Part shown: one piece after another, positions 26,178-34,666 of the stretch
Numbering within the stretch: the first letter of the stretch is position 1
How the letters are laid out: each line of letters opens with the position of its first letter
Source: Rhizobium etli 8C-3
Lineage (GTDB): Bacteria > Pseudomonadota > Alphaproteobacteria > Rhizobiales > Rhizobiaceae
NCBI RefSeq assembly: GCF_001908375.1
Contig: NZ_CP017244.1
Coordinates: 1,054,001 to 1,118,000 of the forward strand
Direction: 5' to 3'
DNA: 64,000 nt
Program-made: the position numbers and the translations under genes
Notes under the pieces: model-generated
The model's input: only the letters and a program-made list of their open reading frames with translations
Database searches by the model: none
What the model was told of the DNA's origin: nothing

Positions 26178-26873
26178 CTATTCACGGCCGCCGTCTGCGA
26201 GAATCAATAGCTTTCGGTAGTCGCAGACGAGCAGTTTTTGACGGCCACCTTCAACAAGGCCCTTGGCTTCCCAGGCGCTCAGAATTCTTGAGACCGTGTG
26301 CAGTGTCGTTCCCGTCATTTCGGCGATATCCTGGCGAGAAATCGGAAAGTCGATACGAATGCCGTCACCCTCCTGTTTCCCTGCCTGCTTGGAAAGCCTC
26401 AGGACAGCATGGGCGACGCGTCTTTCCACCTCCTCTGTCGACATTTCGCGGATCCGCGTATGAGCCTCTTCGAGACGTTGACCGATGGTTTGCATCGCGG
26501 TAACCGCCAGGCGCGGGTTTTGCTCGACGAATTGCGGCCAAAGATCGGTTGGCCACGAAAGCGTCAGGCTCTCGGCGGCGGCAATTGCGGTGCCTGGATA
26601 GTCGGAACGCTGCAAGGCTCTGGCAAAACCGAACAAATCGCCCGGGTGAACAACCCGGACGATGATCTGCTGGCCATCTGCGGTAATTTGCGTAACCTTT
26701 AATCTGCCATGCAGGAGCAGGAAGAAAAATCTGGCAGGCGCCCCTTGCTCGAAGACGGCATCGCCCTGTGCGACACGCCGTGAAACCGCATGCTCCACCA
26801 TCGCGTCGAGATCGGAATCCGTCATTCGATCGAACAATGGCAGTGATTTCAATACGGCGCGATCAATCTTCAT
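26178..26873 (-). CDS. nnrR: NnrR, Crp/Fnr-family regulator of nitrite and NO reductase genes
   Basis: The 231-aa protein has a cyclic-nucleotide-type sensor domain (about residues 15-130) and a C-terminal HTH (ISRQDIAEMTGTTLHTVSR, about 181-199). It lacks the N-terminal cysteine cluster of FNR, as expected for NnrR, which responds to NO. The gene overlaps the nirV stop by 4 bp (ATGA), so it is in the nirK-nirV-nnrR unit. Its likely targets are the TTG-N8-CAA sites before nirK, norC, norE, nnrS and nnrU. Confidence 0.9.
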   Translation of the reverse strand: MKIDRAVLKSLPLFDRMTDSDLDAMVEHAVSRRVAQGDAVFEQGAPARFFFLLLHGRLKVTQITADGQQIIVRVVHPGDLFGFARALQRSDYPGTAIAAAESLTLSWPTDLWPQFVEQNPRLAVTAMQTIGQRLEEAHTRIREMSTEEVERRVAHAVLRLSKQAGKQEGDGIRIDFPISRQDIAEMTGTTLHTVSRILSAWEAKGLVEGGRQKLLVCDYRKLLILADGGRE

Positions 26874-27829
26874 GCCGGAGGTCCTTCATCGGGGGGGACG
26901 GCGTTCATCGAAAAAGCGGTCAAGCCGATCACTCGCCTGATCCAGTCTTTCGCCGCCTCAAAGGGAGTTGGCTGGCGAACGAGGCGGAAGCCGAGATTGT
27001 CCGGCGGGCTGCCGACAGAGCAGCCGCCGCCTTTTGGAATGCGGACAAAACTGCTCATTGGTGCTCTATGTTTGCCGGAGGCAATCAGGATACCGCAGCG
27101 CGATGGATCAGCCTCTTGGGCTGCTTCTTGAACGCCAGCATCAATACGCTTGCTGCAGCTGCGCGTCCATTCCCAAATGTTACCACCAAAGTCAGCCAAC
27201 CCGTATTCGCTGACGCCAAACGATCCGCGGATCTGGGGGAGGGGATCCTTGGAGGCGGAACGGCGCGCCTCGCGTTCGTAGTCTGCAAGCCAGCGTATGG
27301 CGGGATTCTTATCATTGCTTGAAACACCGAGCGCGTCGTCGGGAAAGCGGCTTCCGGCGGCAAAGGCCAGTTGCTGATCCGTCGGAAGATCCCATGAGTC
27401 TCCGGTGCTTTCGGAAAGCCACGCTGCATAGCGCACGGCATCATCATAGCTGACACCGATAACAGGTGTGTCGCCCGGCGCGGCCGGTCCTTCGCTCTCC
27501 GCTGCGGTGCAGGTTTCATCTTGGACGCAGCGGTCGTATTCGGCATGCGAGACCTGATATTTCATGATCGTCAGCGGGGTTTCAGTCGTCACAAGGAAAC
27601 GCGGCGCATCGACGGCGAGCCCGGCGCGGAAATACTCCCCATGGTCCCGGTAATCGAACGACCGGGGTGCCACGGTAATCACATCCGGACGGGCGACCTG
27701 ATCCTGGTGGCTGCGCAAGGCGACGAGGCCGGACTGAACGGCGACCGCAGCCAGCATGACCGCCAACAACGCGAGCGGTATGGCGACGGAAATCTCCGAA
27801 ATCTGATCATCGACTTCGTCTAGTATCAC
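26870..27829 (-). CDS. nirV: NirV, formylglycine-generating-enzyme-like protein
   Basis: The 319-aa product has an N-terminal membrane anchor (about residues 14-36) followed by a SUMF1/FGE-type domain, with sequences such as PVIGVSYDDAVRYAAWLSE, LPTDQQLAFAAG, GLADFGGNIWEW and GFRLVR. NirV is commonly encoded with nirK in rhizobia; its exact role is unknown. The start is a GTG with no good ribosome site, so the N-terminus is uncertain. It lies 87 bp after nirK. Confidence 0.88.
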   Translation of the reverse strand: MILDEVDDQISEISVAIPLALLAVMLAAVAVQSGLVALRSHQDQVARPDVITVAPRSFDYRDHGEYFRAGLAVDAPRFLVTTETPLTIMKYQVSHAEYDRCVQDETCTAAESEGPAAPGDTPVIGVSYDDAVRYAAWLSESTGDSWDLPTDQQLAFAAGSRFPDDALGVSSNDKNPAIRWLADYEREARRSASKDPLPQIRGSFGVSEYGLADFGGNIWEWTRSCSKRIDAGVQEAAQEADPSRCGILIASGKHRAPMSSFVRIPKGGGCSVGSPPDNLGFRLVRQPTPFEAAKDWIRRVIGLTAFSMNAVPPDEGPPA

Positions 27830-27916
27830 GGCCGCTACGCGTTTGAAGGCGCCTCACATTGAGTTTTAGCGAGCAGGCCAACAGCTTGGTCCACTCGCCG
27901 GCTTGAGCTGGCCAGA

Positions 27917-29053
27917 TCAGCTGGCCGATGGCGACTTGACCGAAGTCATCAGATCATCGTTCCAATCGCCGGTGACCTTGAAGTGAGCCGCAGCTCCAAG
28001 CTCGAAGGCTTCGATCAGGTTGTGGTTGACGTAGGCATAGATGCCGGGCTGCTCGAAGGTGTAGTAGGCTGCGCCGGCTGTGCCGCCGGGAATGAACCAG
28101 GTCTCCTGATCCCGGTCCGGCACATTGATAAACTTGCCCGTCGCCCAGACGTATTCGCCGTGACCGCCGATGAGGTGCGGCCGGGTATCGCGGTTGGCCT
28201 GCGAGTGAACGATGAGAACGCGCTCGCCGACTGCAGCCGTCAGAGCGTTCTCACCGGTGAGCGCGCCAACGGCGCCGTTGAAGACGACATGCGTCGGTGT
28301 CAAGGTGCGCATGACGGCGATGGTCTCTTCATAGGCCTCGCCGGGACTGTCATATTTCTTGAACTCGCCCTTTTCGTCGCGCGGAACATAAAAGTCCTGC
28401 TCACCGACATAGTAGACCTTGTCATAGACAAGTTCCTTGCCATGGCCGTCTGTCAGACCTTCGCGCGGCAGCACCATGATCGCGCCGTTCATACCGGACG
28501 CAACGTGCCACGGCACCATGCCGGGAGGGGCGCAGTGATAGACGAAGACGCCGGCCTTGGTCGCCTTGAAGCGCAGTACGGTACTCTCACCCGGGTTGAC
28601 GATCGTCAGCGCCCCACCGCCGAGCGCGCCGGTTGCCGAATGAAAGTCGATATTGTGCTGCATCGAGTTCGTCTCGGGATTGACGAGCGTGACTTCGACG
28701 TAATCGTGCTGGTGCACGACGATGAGCGGACCAGGAACCGATCCATCAAAGGTCATGGCATTGACTTCAGTGCCTTTACCGTCGATCACGAGCTTCTTTT
28801 CCTCGATCGTCAGCGTGACTTCGATGACTTTCGGTCCGCCTTCTGCCTTTTGCGTATGTGCGTGGACGAAAGGTGGCTTCATGAGCTCCAATTTCTGGCG
28901 TGGAAGGGCTGCGATGTCGGCGGCGCTCAGCTTCTTGGCGAGGGCGGCAGGAGAGCCATTCGCCGCCGTCGATGCGAGGATGGGGGTCAGCGCTCCGGCG
29001 ACAGCAGCACCCGTCAGCATCGTGCGCCGGGTCATTTGAAATGTGTTTGTCAT
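27917..29053 (-). CDS. nirK: NirK, copper-containing nitrite reductase
   Basis: NirK reduces nitrite to NO in the periplasm. The 378-aa product has a Tat-like leader (MTRRTMLTG at residues 7-15). Type 1 copper ligands are H133, C174, H183 and M188, and type 2 ligands include H138 and H173, in the HNIDFH and [12 protein letters not shown] motifs. Two adjacent ATGs are possible; 29053 sits 7 nt after GGAG. A TTG-N8-CAA site lies 79 bp upstream. Confidence 0.97.
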   Translation of the reverse strand: MTNTFQMTRRTMLTGAAVAGALTPILASTAANGSPAALAKKLSAADIAALPRQKLELMKPPFVHAHTQKAEGGPKVIEVTLTIEEKKLVIDGKGTEVNAMTFDGSVPGPLIVVHQHDYVEVTLVNPETNSMQHNIDFHSATGALGGGALTIVNPGESTVLRFKATKAGVFVYHCAPPGMVPWHVASGMNGAIMVLPREGLTDGHGKELVYDKVYYVGEQDFYVPRDEKGEFKKYDSPGEAYEETIAVMRTLTPTHVVFNGAVGALTGENALTAAVGERVLIVHSQANRDTRPHLIGGHGEYVWATGKFINVPDRDQETWFIPGGTAGAAYYTFEQPGIYAYVNHNLIEAFELGAAAHFKVTGDWNDDLMTSVKSPSAS

Positions 29054-29131
29054 CATCCTTCTCCTGAAGTCGAACACGGAGCAAAAACCGCCCGGTCACA
29101 AAACGTTCTAGAAGAATTGTGTGGAATCTCT

Positions 29132-29145
29132 TTGATTTGGAGCAA
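29132..29145 (-). promoter_or_regulatory. NnrR-type site upstream of nirK (TTGATTTGGAGCAA)
   Basis: The right arm is GCAA rather than TCAA, so the site fits TTG-N8-CAA. It is centred about 86 bp before the nirK start. Confidence 0.7.
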
Positions 29146-29185
29146 ATTCGATCTTTGCGGGAGCACAAAGTCGAGGCGCTGCTCT

Positions 29186-29199
29186 TTGCGTATTGTCAA
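29186..29199 (+). promoter_or_regulatory. NnrR-type site upstream of nnrS (TTGCGTATTGTCAA)
   Basis: The left arm is TTGC. It is centred about 63 bp before the nnrS ATG, and lies 54 bp from the nirK site, so the divergent pair has one site per promoter. Confidence 0.6.
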
Positions 29200-29254
29200 C
29201 GACTGCTTCGTCCGATGCGACCATTACTGAGGGGTCAATTCGGAGATCTTAACC

Positions 29255-30463
29255 ATGCAAAATACGTCAGCAGCCGAACCGGCCAAGCGCATTCCAAGAG
29301 GAATGTGGACGTCCGGATCGGTGCTCTTTTCTTACGGCTTCCGGCCCTTCTTCCTCGGCGCAGCCGGTTGGTCTGTTCTCTGCATCGGGCTCTGGGCGGC
29401 GTTTCTTTCCTCGGGCCCGGCGATTGCGCCGAACTACGGACCGGTCAATTGGCATGCCCATGAAATGCTCTTCGGGTTTGCCTCGGCGGTTCTTGCAGGC
29501 TTCCTGCTGACGGCGGTGCCGAATTGGACCGGCCGCTTGCCGGTTTCGGGACGGCCGCTTGTCGTTCTATTTGGGCTGTGGACGTCCGGGCGGGTAGCCA
29601 TCCTTTTGTCGGACACAATCGGCTTGCTCCCCGCTGCCGTCGCCGATAGCCTTTTCCTGCCGGCAATGCTGATCATCTGCACTCGTGAAGTGATCGCCGG
29701 TCGGAAGTGGAAGGACTTGAAAGTTTTAAGCGGCCTTGCGGCGCTGTCTGCGGCAAACATCTGCTTCCACATCCTGGTCATTGAAGGCGTGAGGCCGGAG
29801 CTTCCGGTCCGCCTGGCTCTTGGTGCTTACGTCGCATTGATTACGATCGTTGGCGGACGGATCCTCCCAAGCTTTACTCGCAACTGGCTCAACCAGTTCG
29901 GCCGAACCGACTTTCCCGTCCCCTACAATCGTTTCGACGCGGCGGCAATCATCGTCGGCGTCGTTGCGCTGGCATCTTGGACGATCGCACCGGCGTCAGT
30001 CCCAACCGGTGGCCTCAGCGCCACAGCTGCTGTTATCAATCTCATCCGGCTTTGCCGCTGGCGCGGCTGGACGACACGCCGGGAGGCCATCCTCTCGGTG
30101 CTTCACCTCGCCTACCTCTTCGTGCCCTTCGGTTTCGGGATGATCGCCTTCGGATCATTGGGCCTCAGTCAAGTGTCAATCCTTCATACGCTCGCGATCG
30201 GCGTGGTGGCTCTCATGATGCTCGCTGTGATGACGCGTGCAACGCGGGGACATACGGGCCGCAAGCTCAAGGCAAGCGCTCTTACGACGACGTCCTATGC
30301 TGTCCTTGCGATCGTTGCAGTCGTGAGGCCCGCCGCCGAACTCGTGCCGGCATACACCTATGAAATCCTGATGGTCGCCGCTCTGGGATGGATAATGGCC
30401 TTCGCACTCTTCCTGGCCGAACACGCACCCTTTCTTTGCAGGAAGACAAAATCATTGCGCTGA
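29255..30463 (+). CDS. nnrS: NnrS-family heme- and copper-containing membrane protein
   Basis: NnrS is a multi-span membrane protein linked to protection from NO stress. The 402-aa product has about twelve hydrophobic segments. Family motifs seen are YGFRPFF near residue 27, NWHAHEMLFGF near 65 and GGRILPSFTRNWL near 200. It is divergent from nirK. A strong inverted repeat lies after the stop. Confidence 0.93.
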   Translation: MQNTSAAEPAKRIPRGMWTSGSVLFSYGFRPFFLGAAGWSVLCIGLWAAFLSSGPAIAPNYGPVNWHAHEMLFGFASAVLAGFLLTAVPNWTGRLPVSGRPLVVLFGLWTSGRVAILLSDTIGLLPAAVADSLFLPAMLIICTREVIAGRKWKDLKVLSGLAALSAANICFHILVIEGVRPELPVRLALGAYVALITIVGGRILPSFTRNWLNQFGRTDFPVPYNRFDAAAIIVGVVALASWTIAPASVPTGGLSATAAVINLIRLCRWRGWTTRREAILSVLHLAYLFVPFGFGMIAFGSLGLSQVSILHTLAIGVVALMMLAVMTRATRGHTGRKLKASALTTTSYAVLAIVAVVRPAAELVPAYTYEILMVAALGWIMAFALFLAEHAPFLCRKTKSLR

Positions 30464-30509
30464 CAAAGACGCCGGAACATCATACCCGATGCTCCGCCTT
30501 CCAATGTAT

Positions 30510-30535
30510 AAGGCCGGGCGTTCAGGCCCGGCCTT
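30510..30535. terminator. Bidirectional terminator-like inverted repeat
   Basis: A perfect 10-bp stem (AAGGCCGGGC / GCCCGGCCTT) with a GTTCAG loop lies between the convergent nnrS and DUF59 genes. There is no clear T run. Confidence 0.65.
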
Positions 30536-30547
30536 CAAAGCAGTGGT

Positions 30548-30847
30548 TCAAGCCACCAGCTTGCCGATCATATCCGGCGACCACGGCGGCTCGTAGACCA
30601 AGTCAACCGTTATCCGCCCAATGCCCGGGATTGTGCCAAGGCGTTCGCGGACAGCGTCCGCAATGAAAGCCGAAGCCGGACAGGCGCGTGTGGTTGTCGT
30701 CATTGCGATCCTTACCGCTGCGTCCGGTTTGATTTCGACCAGATAGATCAAGCCCAGCTCGACGATGTCGGTCCCGATTTCGGGATCTTGAATGGCCCGC
30801 AACGCGAGCAGAACGGCAGAAGCGGTAATCGGTTGAGGCGTAGTCAT
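30548..30847 (-). CDS. MIP18/DUF59-family iron-sulfur assembly factor
   Basis: The 99-aa protein belongs to the MIP18/PaaD/SufT-like family. It has ALRAIQDPEIGTDIVELGLIY at about residues 16-36 and a TTTTRACPAS loop with the conserved Cys. Members help build or insert Fe-S clusters. ATG 30847 overlaps the end of the DUF2249 gene. It is the last gene of a four-gene unit whose role in denitrification is not defined. Confidence 0.85.
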   Translation of the reverse strand: MTTPQPITASAVLLALRAIQDPEIGTDIVELGLIYLVEIKPDAAVRIAMTTTTRACPASAFIADAVRERLGTIPGIGRITVDLVYEPPWSPDMIGKLVA

Positions 30848-31359
30848 GCGACTCTCGCTGACGCGTTGACGCGGATCATGATGCGATACGTCGAGCCGCT
30901 CGCGTCGAAATTGCCAGCCCATTCATGGCCGCGCCTCCTCAGTTCATTGAACAGGAAGACCGGTTCGCGGGTGAGGAGCGCAAACAGGACTTCACCCGGG
31001 TTCATCGTTTCGATGCGGGCGAGGATCCGCTCCATGGGCTCGGGAGGCGGCAGATCCGTCAGGTCGAGGTTCCATTCCGGTTCCGGCCAGATATCTGGCG
31101 CCGGAGCATTGGCATTGTCGGCCGCGGCTGCAGCCGCCTTCGGCGTGAACACGATTTCCCAATCGTCTTGCGCAAGCTTAGTGCTGCAGTGCCTATATCC
31201 CCGCTCGCTCAGCTGGCGAATAAGAGGAATAGGCTCGAAGATCACGAGGAGACGGAGACTTTCATCCGGATGCAGCGATTCCACTGTTTCCATGATGACC
31301 TGAAACGGCATGCCGCCGTCCTTCAGGAGTTGTCTGACATCGAGTTCTCGAACTGGCAT
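30844..31359 (-). CDS. Protein with two DUF2249 domains
   Basis: The 171-aa product has two tandem DUF2249 repeats. The first (residues 1-70) begins MPVRELDVRQL and contains a F-PIPLIRQL segment; the second (about 95-165) contains EPMERILARIETMNPGEVLF. An Ala/Pro-rich linker joins them. ATG 31359 starts the first repeat. DUF2249 proteins are frequent near NO- and nitrous-oxide-related genes and resemble TusA/SirA-like folds, but their function is unknown. It starts 6 bp after the upstream gene ends. Confidence 0.8.
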   Translation of the reverse strand: MPVRELDVRQLLKDGGMPFQVIMETVESLHPDESLRLLVIFEPIPLIRQLSERGYRHCSTKLAQDDWEIVFTPKAAAAAADNANAPAPDIWPEPEWNLDLTDLPPPEPMERILARIETMNPGEVLFALLTREPVFLFNELRRRGHEWAGNFDASGSTYRIMIRVNASARVA

Positions 31360-31364
31360 TGTCG

Positions 31365-32717
31365 TTACCTCTCTGAACTGATTTTGGCGATCAACAGACC
31401 GGGTTGTTGGAAGGGGCTGCTCTTGGCGACGGCATCGACATGGGCAAGGATACGAACCTGGAACAATTCGAAGATCAGGCCCCCAGAGCATATCAGGTGA
31501 GCAAAGGCCGAAATCTGGAAACCCGCATCGTTGTTTGCTGCGATGGATGCGGCGGCTGAAACGACAGCAAGGTAATATCCGGCGAGCCAAGACTTGGCGC
31601 GGCGGTCCTTGATCAGGTCTTGCAGCCGTGGCGTGGGGCGTCGGCCGAGCAGAGGACCGAAGGCTTCAAGCCAGGTCAGGAAGGGCACGATCTTTAACAA
31701 CTGTGCCAGACCGAGCCCGGTTAGCCAGCCGAATACGAAAAGATAGACGATCGCGGCGCGGATACGGTCATCCGCATTGAGCGGCATGGAAATGACGAGG
31801 GCAGCCGTTGCCAGTGCAAGCAGCGCAAATGCCGGAATTGAACCAACGCTGTTGAGTTCCAGCGTTTTGCGCCGTCTCGTACGGTAGAGCCTGCGCATTT
31901 GCGTCACGTAGACTGCAATCGTTGCCAAGAACGCGACAGCCGACATGAACAGTAGCGGCTCGATCATCTCCCGGCGCGTAAAAAGGCAGGACAGGGTGGC
32001 GCCGAGCATCAGGACGGTGCAAGCGCCACCCGCCAGTACGGCCCGCGTTGTTGGCGTATCGGATGACAGCAGGAACATGCTCGTGAGCTTGTAAGTGACG
32101 CCGATGGCGGCAAGGCTCATCCATCCTCCGAGTCCAAAACCGGCATGCAAGGGCAGGGCGCGCAGGGCGAGGTCGACGATCAAGGGAGCATCCGTTGCCC
32201 CCGATAGCACCAGCGCCAAGCCAATACCCAGTATCACGGTCACGGCCAGGCAAATAATGCCGAGAAGAACAAATGGTGCGGCGCCATGAGCGCTGCGCCC
32301 GCGCCACAGTCCGGTAAACAGCACGGCACCTATGCCAAACAGGCCCGCGGCGAGCAGTGTGGTAGCGACCTGCATTGTCAAAGCGGCCGCTGACGATCCG
32401 TTCTTGATTGCGGCAAACCCGCAGATTAGTCCCGCAAGGCCGGCGACGATCGTGGCGAGGGCAGGGAGGTTGAAGCGTTCCGTGACCAGCCCCGCCCCCG
32501 TCAATACCGGTGCAAATTGCAACAATGCACCTATCATCAAAAGGCCGAGCCAGCCGATAGTCACGCAGTGCACGATGATGAGCGTGATGGGGTCACCGGT
32601 ATCGACGGATGGTTTCCAAAGACCTGCCGCCAGCATCCCCTCTGCCAGAAGCAGAAAGATTAGCGCGGCAGCGAAATAGGACATGGTCCATCGCGAAAGT
32701 GTTGCACCGGGGATCAT
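31365..32717 (-). CDS. Multi-span membrane protein, related to NnrS / heme-copper oxidase subunit I
   Basis: This 450-aa membrane protein has about twelve hydrophobic helices. Helix sequences such as IVHCVTIGWLGLLMIGALLQF (split over about residues 47-67) and LPLHAGFGLGGWMSLAAIG contain single His residues that could bind heme. Similar proteins lie beside DUF2249 genes in other denitrifiers; no function is known to me. ATG 32717 overlaps the end of the upstream DUF2249 gene. Confidence 0.7.
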   Translation of the reverse strand: MIPGATLSRWTMSYFAAALIFLLLAEGMLAAGLWKPSVDTGDPITLIIVHCVTIGWLGLLMIGALLQFAPVLTGAGLVTERFNLPALATIVAGLAGLICGFAAIKNGSSAAALTMQVATTLLAAGLFGIGAVLFTGLWRGRSAHGAAPFVLLGIICLAVTVILGIGLALVLSGATDAPLIVDLALRALPLHAGFGLGGWMSLAAIGVTYKLTSMFLLSSDTPTTRAVLAGGACTVLMLGATLSCLFTRREMIEPLLFMSAVAFLATIAVYVTQMRRLYRTRRRKTLELNSVGSIPAFALLALATAALVISMPLNADDRIRAAIVYLFVFGWLTGLGLAQLLKIVPFLTWLEAFGPLLGRRPTPRLQDLIKDRRAKSWLAGYYLAVVSAAASIAANNDAGFQISAFAHLICSGGLIFELFQVRILAHVDAVAKSSPFQQPGLLIAKISSER

Positions 32718-32739
32718 CGTCGCGCCCGCTTCATGCCTG

Positions 32740-33024
32740 TTAGTGGCTGCCGCAGCAGCAGTCGCACCCTGCATCCAGCCGAGCGATCTCCACGCGCCAT
32801 ACCGCCGGACCCTGCTCGAGATATTCCCAAGAGAACTTGCCAGGAAATTTGGTTTCGAGTTGATAGTGCAGCGGCGTGGGATCATGATCGCTGGTGATCA
32901 GCAGCGAACCGCCTGGCGCAAGCGCATCGAGAGTGTTGAAAATGCGCGGATGCCGTTCAGTCGGCGCCAGCGTACGGACATCGATCAGTGGCTTGTTGCT
33001 TTCAGCGATCGTCGCTTCAGTCAT
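32740..33024 (-). CDS. Single-domain DUF2249 protein
   Basis: The 94-aa protein begins with LIDVRTLAPTERHPRIFNTLDAL and continues with GGSLLITSDHDPTPL, both typical of DUF2249. It ends in a Cys/His-rich tail (CDCCCGSH), a likely metal or cluster ligand set. It is first in the unit DUF2249 - membrane protein - DUF2249x2 - DUF59. Two TTG-N8-CAA sites lie in the 227-bp gap to hemN. Confidence 0.85.
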   Translation of the reverse strand: MTEATIAESNKPLIDVRTLAPTERHPRIFNTLDALAPGGSLLITSDHDPTPLHYQLETKFPGKFSWEYLEQGPAVWRVEIARLDAGCDCCCGSH

Positions 33025-33127
33025 GGATATAAACCCTTATAAGCCGCATGCGAAATGGACTGCCGGCCAAACTGCAGCCGTGATCTGCCGGTGTTTGAAA
33101 GACTAGCGGTAATCTCGCTGCGGCAAT

Positions 33128-33141
33128 TTGACTGTGAACAA
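33128..33141 (-). promoter_or_regulatory. NnrR-type site upstream of the DUF2249 operon (TTGACTGTGAACAA)
   Basis: The right arm is ACAA. It is centred about 110 bp before the DUF2249 start on the minus strand. Confidence 0.5.
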
Positions 33142-33180
33142 ACAATTTCCTGGATTCTCGAAAATGCGCAGGCGTCGTCA

Positions 33181-33194
33181 TTGACCTATGACAA
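33181..33194 (+). promoter_or_regulatory. NnrR-type site upstream of hemN (TTGACCTATGACAA)
   Basis: It fits TTG-N8-CAA with an ACAA right arm. It is centred about 65 bp before the hemN ATG. Confidence 0.55.
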
Positions 33195-33251
33195 GGACTT
33201 AAACGCGCAGCGTCTTCAAAGTCGCCAGAACGTCTTATGAAGGAACGCATC

Positions 33252-34604
33252 ATGTCTCACCCCCTCGTCGGGAAGTATGGCGAAACACGCCTGCCGCGCT
33301 ACACCAGCTATCCGACCGCGCCCGCCTTTTCTTCCGCGGTCGGCGCCGATACCTATCGAGATTGGCTGGCAGAGCTCGACAACGAGGCCCCGGTCTCGCT
33401 CTATCTTCATATCCCTTTTTGCCGGTCGATGTGCTGGTATTGCGGGTGTCACACGACGATCACGAAGCAGGATCGGTCGATCCTTGATTACCTGGATGTT
33501 CTCCGCCGGGAGATCGATCTGGTTGCATCGAAGGCGAAGAAACCGCTGCCTGTGCAAAATGTGCACTTTGGCGGCGGCACGCCGACGATCATGCGACCGG
33601 ACGAGTTCGTGGGTTTGACGAAGGATATGAGGAACGCATTCGCATTCAAGCCAGGGGCAGAAATTGCCGTAGAGATCGATCCGCGTACACTCGCCAGTGA
33701 AATGGTTGACGCGCTCGCTGAGGGCGGCGTCTGTCGCGCAAGCCTGGGAGTCCAAAGTTTCGATCCGGTGGTCCAGGCGGCCATCAACCGTATTCAGACT
33801 TTCGAGCAGACGGAGACCGCCGTTCAGCAATTGCGGAAGGCCGGCATCGGCAGCATCAACTTCGACCTGATCTATGGCCTGCCGCATCAGACGGTCGCAT
33901 CTTGCGTCGATACCGTGCAGACGGCGGTCCGGTTACGCCCCGATCGCTTCGCGGTATTCGGCTATGCGCACATCCCGGCATTCAAGAAGCATCAGCGCCT
34001 TATCGATGAGGCGACCTTGCCGGATGCCGCAGAGCGTAACGCCCAGGCCGAAGCGATCGCCGATGCACTGGTCGATGCCGGTTACGTGCGGATCGGACTT
34101 GATCACTTCGCCCTGCCGGCAGATGAACTTTCGATGGCCGGCGCGCGTGGGGATTTGAGGCGGAACTTTCAGGGCTACACCACGGATACCTGCGAGACGC
34201 TTATCGGCCTCGGGGCATCCGCAATCGGCAAGCTGCCGGCGGGGTATGTCCAAAATGAAGTCGCTCCCGGAGCCTACGCGCAACGGATCGCATCCGGCAG
34301 CCTGGCCACCGTGAAAGGGTATCGCCTGACCGGGCAGGATCGGTTCCGGGCGGCAATCATTGAGCGGCTGATGTGTGATTTCGCCGTCGACCTCAATCTG
34401 CTTGGAGCACGTTATGGCTACGAAACCGGCACGGTCCTTAACGGCAACGACCGGCTGCGTGCGCTTGAAAACGATGGCGTCGTGACGATCCGTGAGGGTC
34501 TTGTCACTGTTCGCAAGGATCTCAGGTTCATGATCAGGGCGGTGGCAGCAGCCTTCGATGCCTATATCGGTGTGTCCGGCCGTACTCATAGCAAAGCAGC
34601 TTGA
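33252..34604 (+). CDS. hemN: HemN, oxygen-independent coproporphyrinogen III dehydrogenase
   Basis: HemN makes protoporphyrinogen without O2, so it is needed for anaerobic heme. The 450-aa radical-SAM enzyme has the C57-x3-C61-x2-C64 cluster motif plus a fourth Cys at 66, and the FGGGTPT SAM motif. ATG 33252 has AAGGA 7 nt upstream; ATG 33237 is the alternative. Heme supply to the cytochromes encoded nearby is the obvious role. A strong hairpin follows. Confidence 0.95.
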   Translation: MSHPLVGKYGETRLPRYTSYPTAPAFSSAVGADTYRDWLAELDNEAPVSLYLHIPFCRSMCWYCGCHTTITKQDRSILDYLDVLRREIDLVASKAKKPLPVQNVHFGGGTPTIMRPDEFVGLTKDMRNAFAFKPGAEIAVEIDPRTLASEMVDALAEGGVCRASLGVQSFDPVVQAAINRIQTFEQTETAVQQLRKAGIGSINFDLIYGLPHQTVASCVDTVQTAVRLRPDRFAVFGYAHIPAFKKHQRLIDEATLPDAAERNAQAEAIADALVDAGYVRIGLDHFALPADELSMAGARGDLRRNFQGYTTDTCETLIGLGASAIGKLPAGYVQNEVAPGAYAQRIASGSLATVKGYRLTGQDRFRAAIIERLMCDFAVDLNLLGARYGYETGTVLNGNDRLRALENDGVVTIREGLVTVRKDLRFMIRAVAAAFDAYIGVSGRTHSKAA

Positions 34605-34611
34605 AGGGGGT

Positions 34612-34649
34612 GGAGAGACCCGAGGCCGCCCCGCCGGCCGGGTCTCTCC
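34612..34649. terminator. Hairpin between convergent hemN and norD
   Basis: A 10-bp stem (GGAGAGACCC / GGGTCTCTCC) with an 18-base GC-rich loop lies 8 bp after the hemN stop and 18 bp from the norD end. Confidence 0.65.
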
Positions 34650-34666
34650 TTCGGGGCTGGCACCCC

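Noticed and set aside
27983..29230. 415-aa plus-strand open frame
   Set aside because: It is antisense to nirK and has no family signature.
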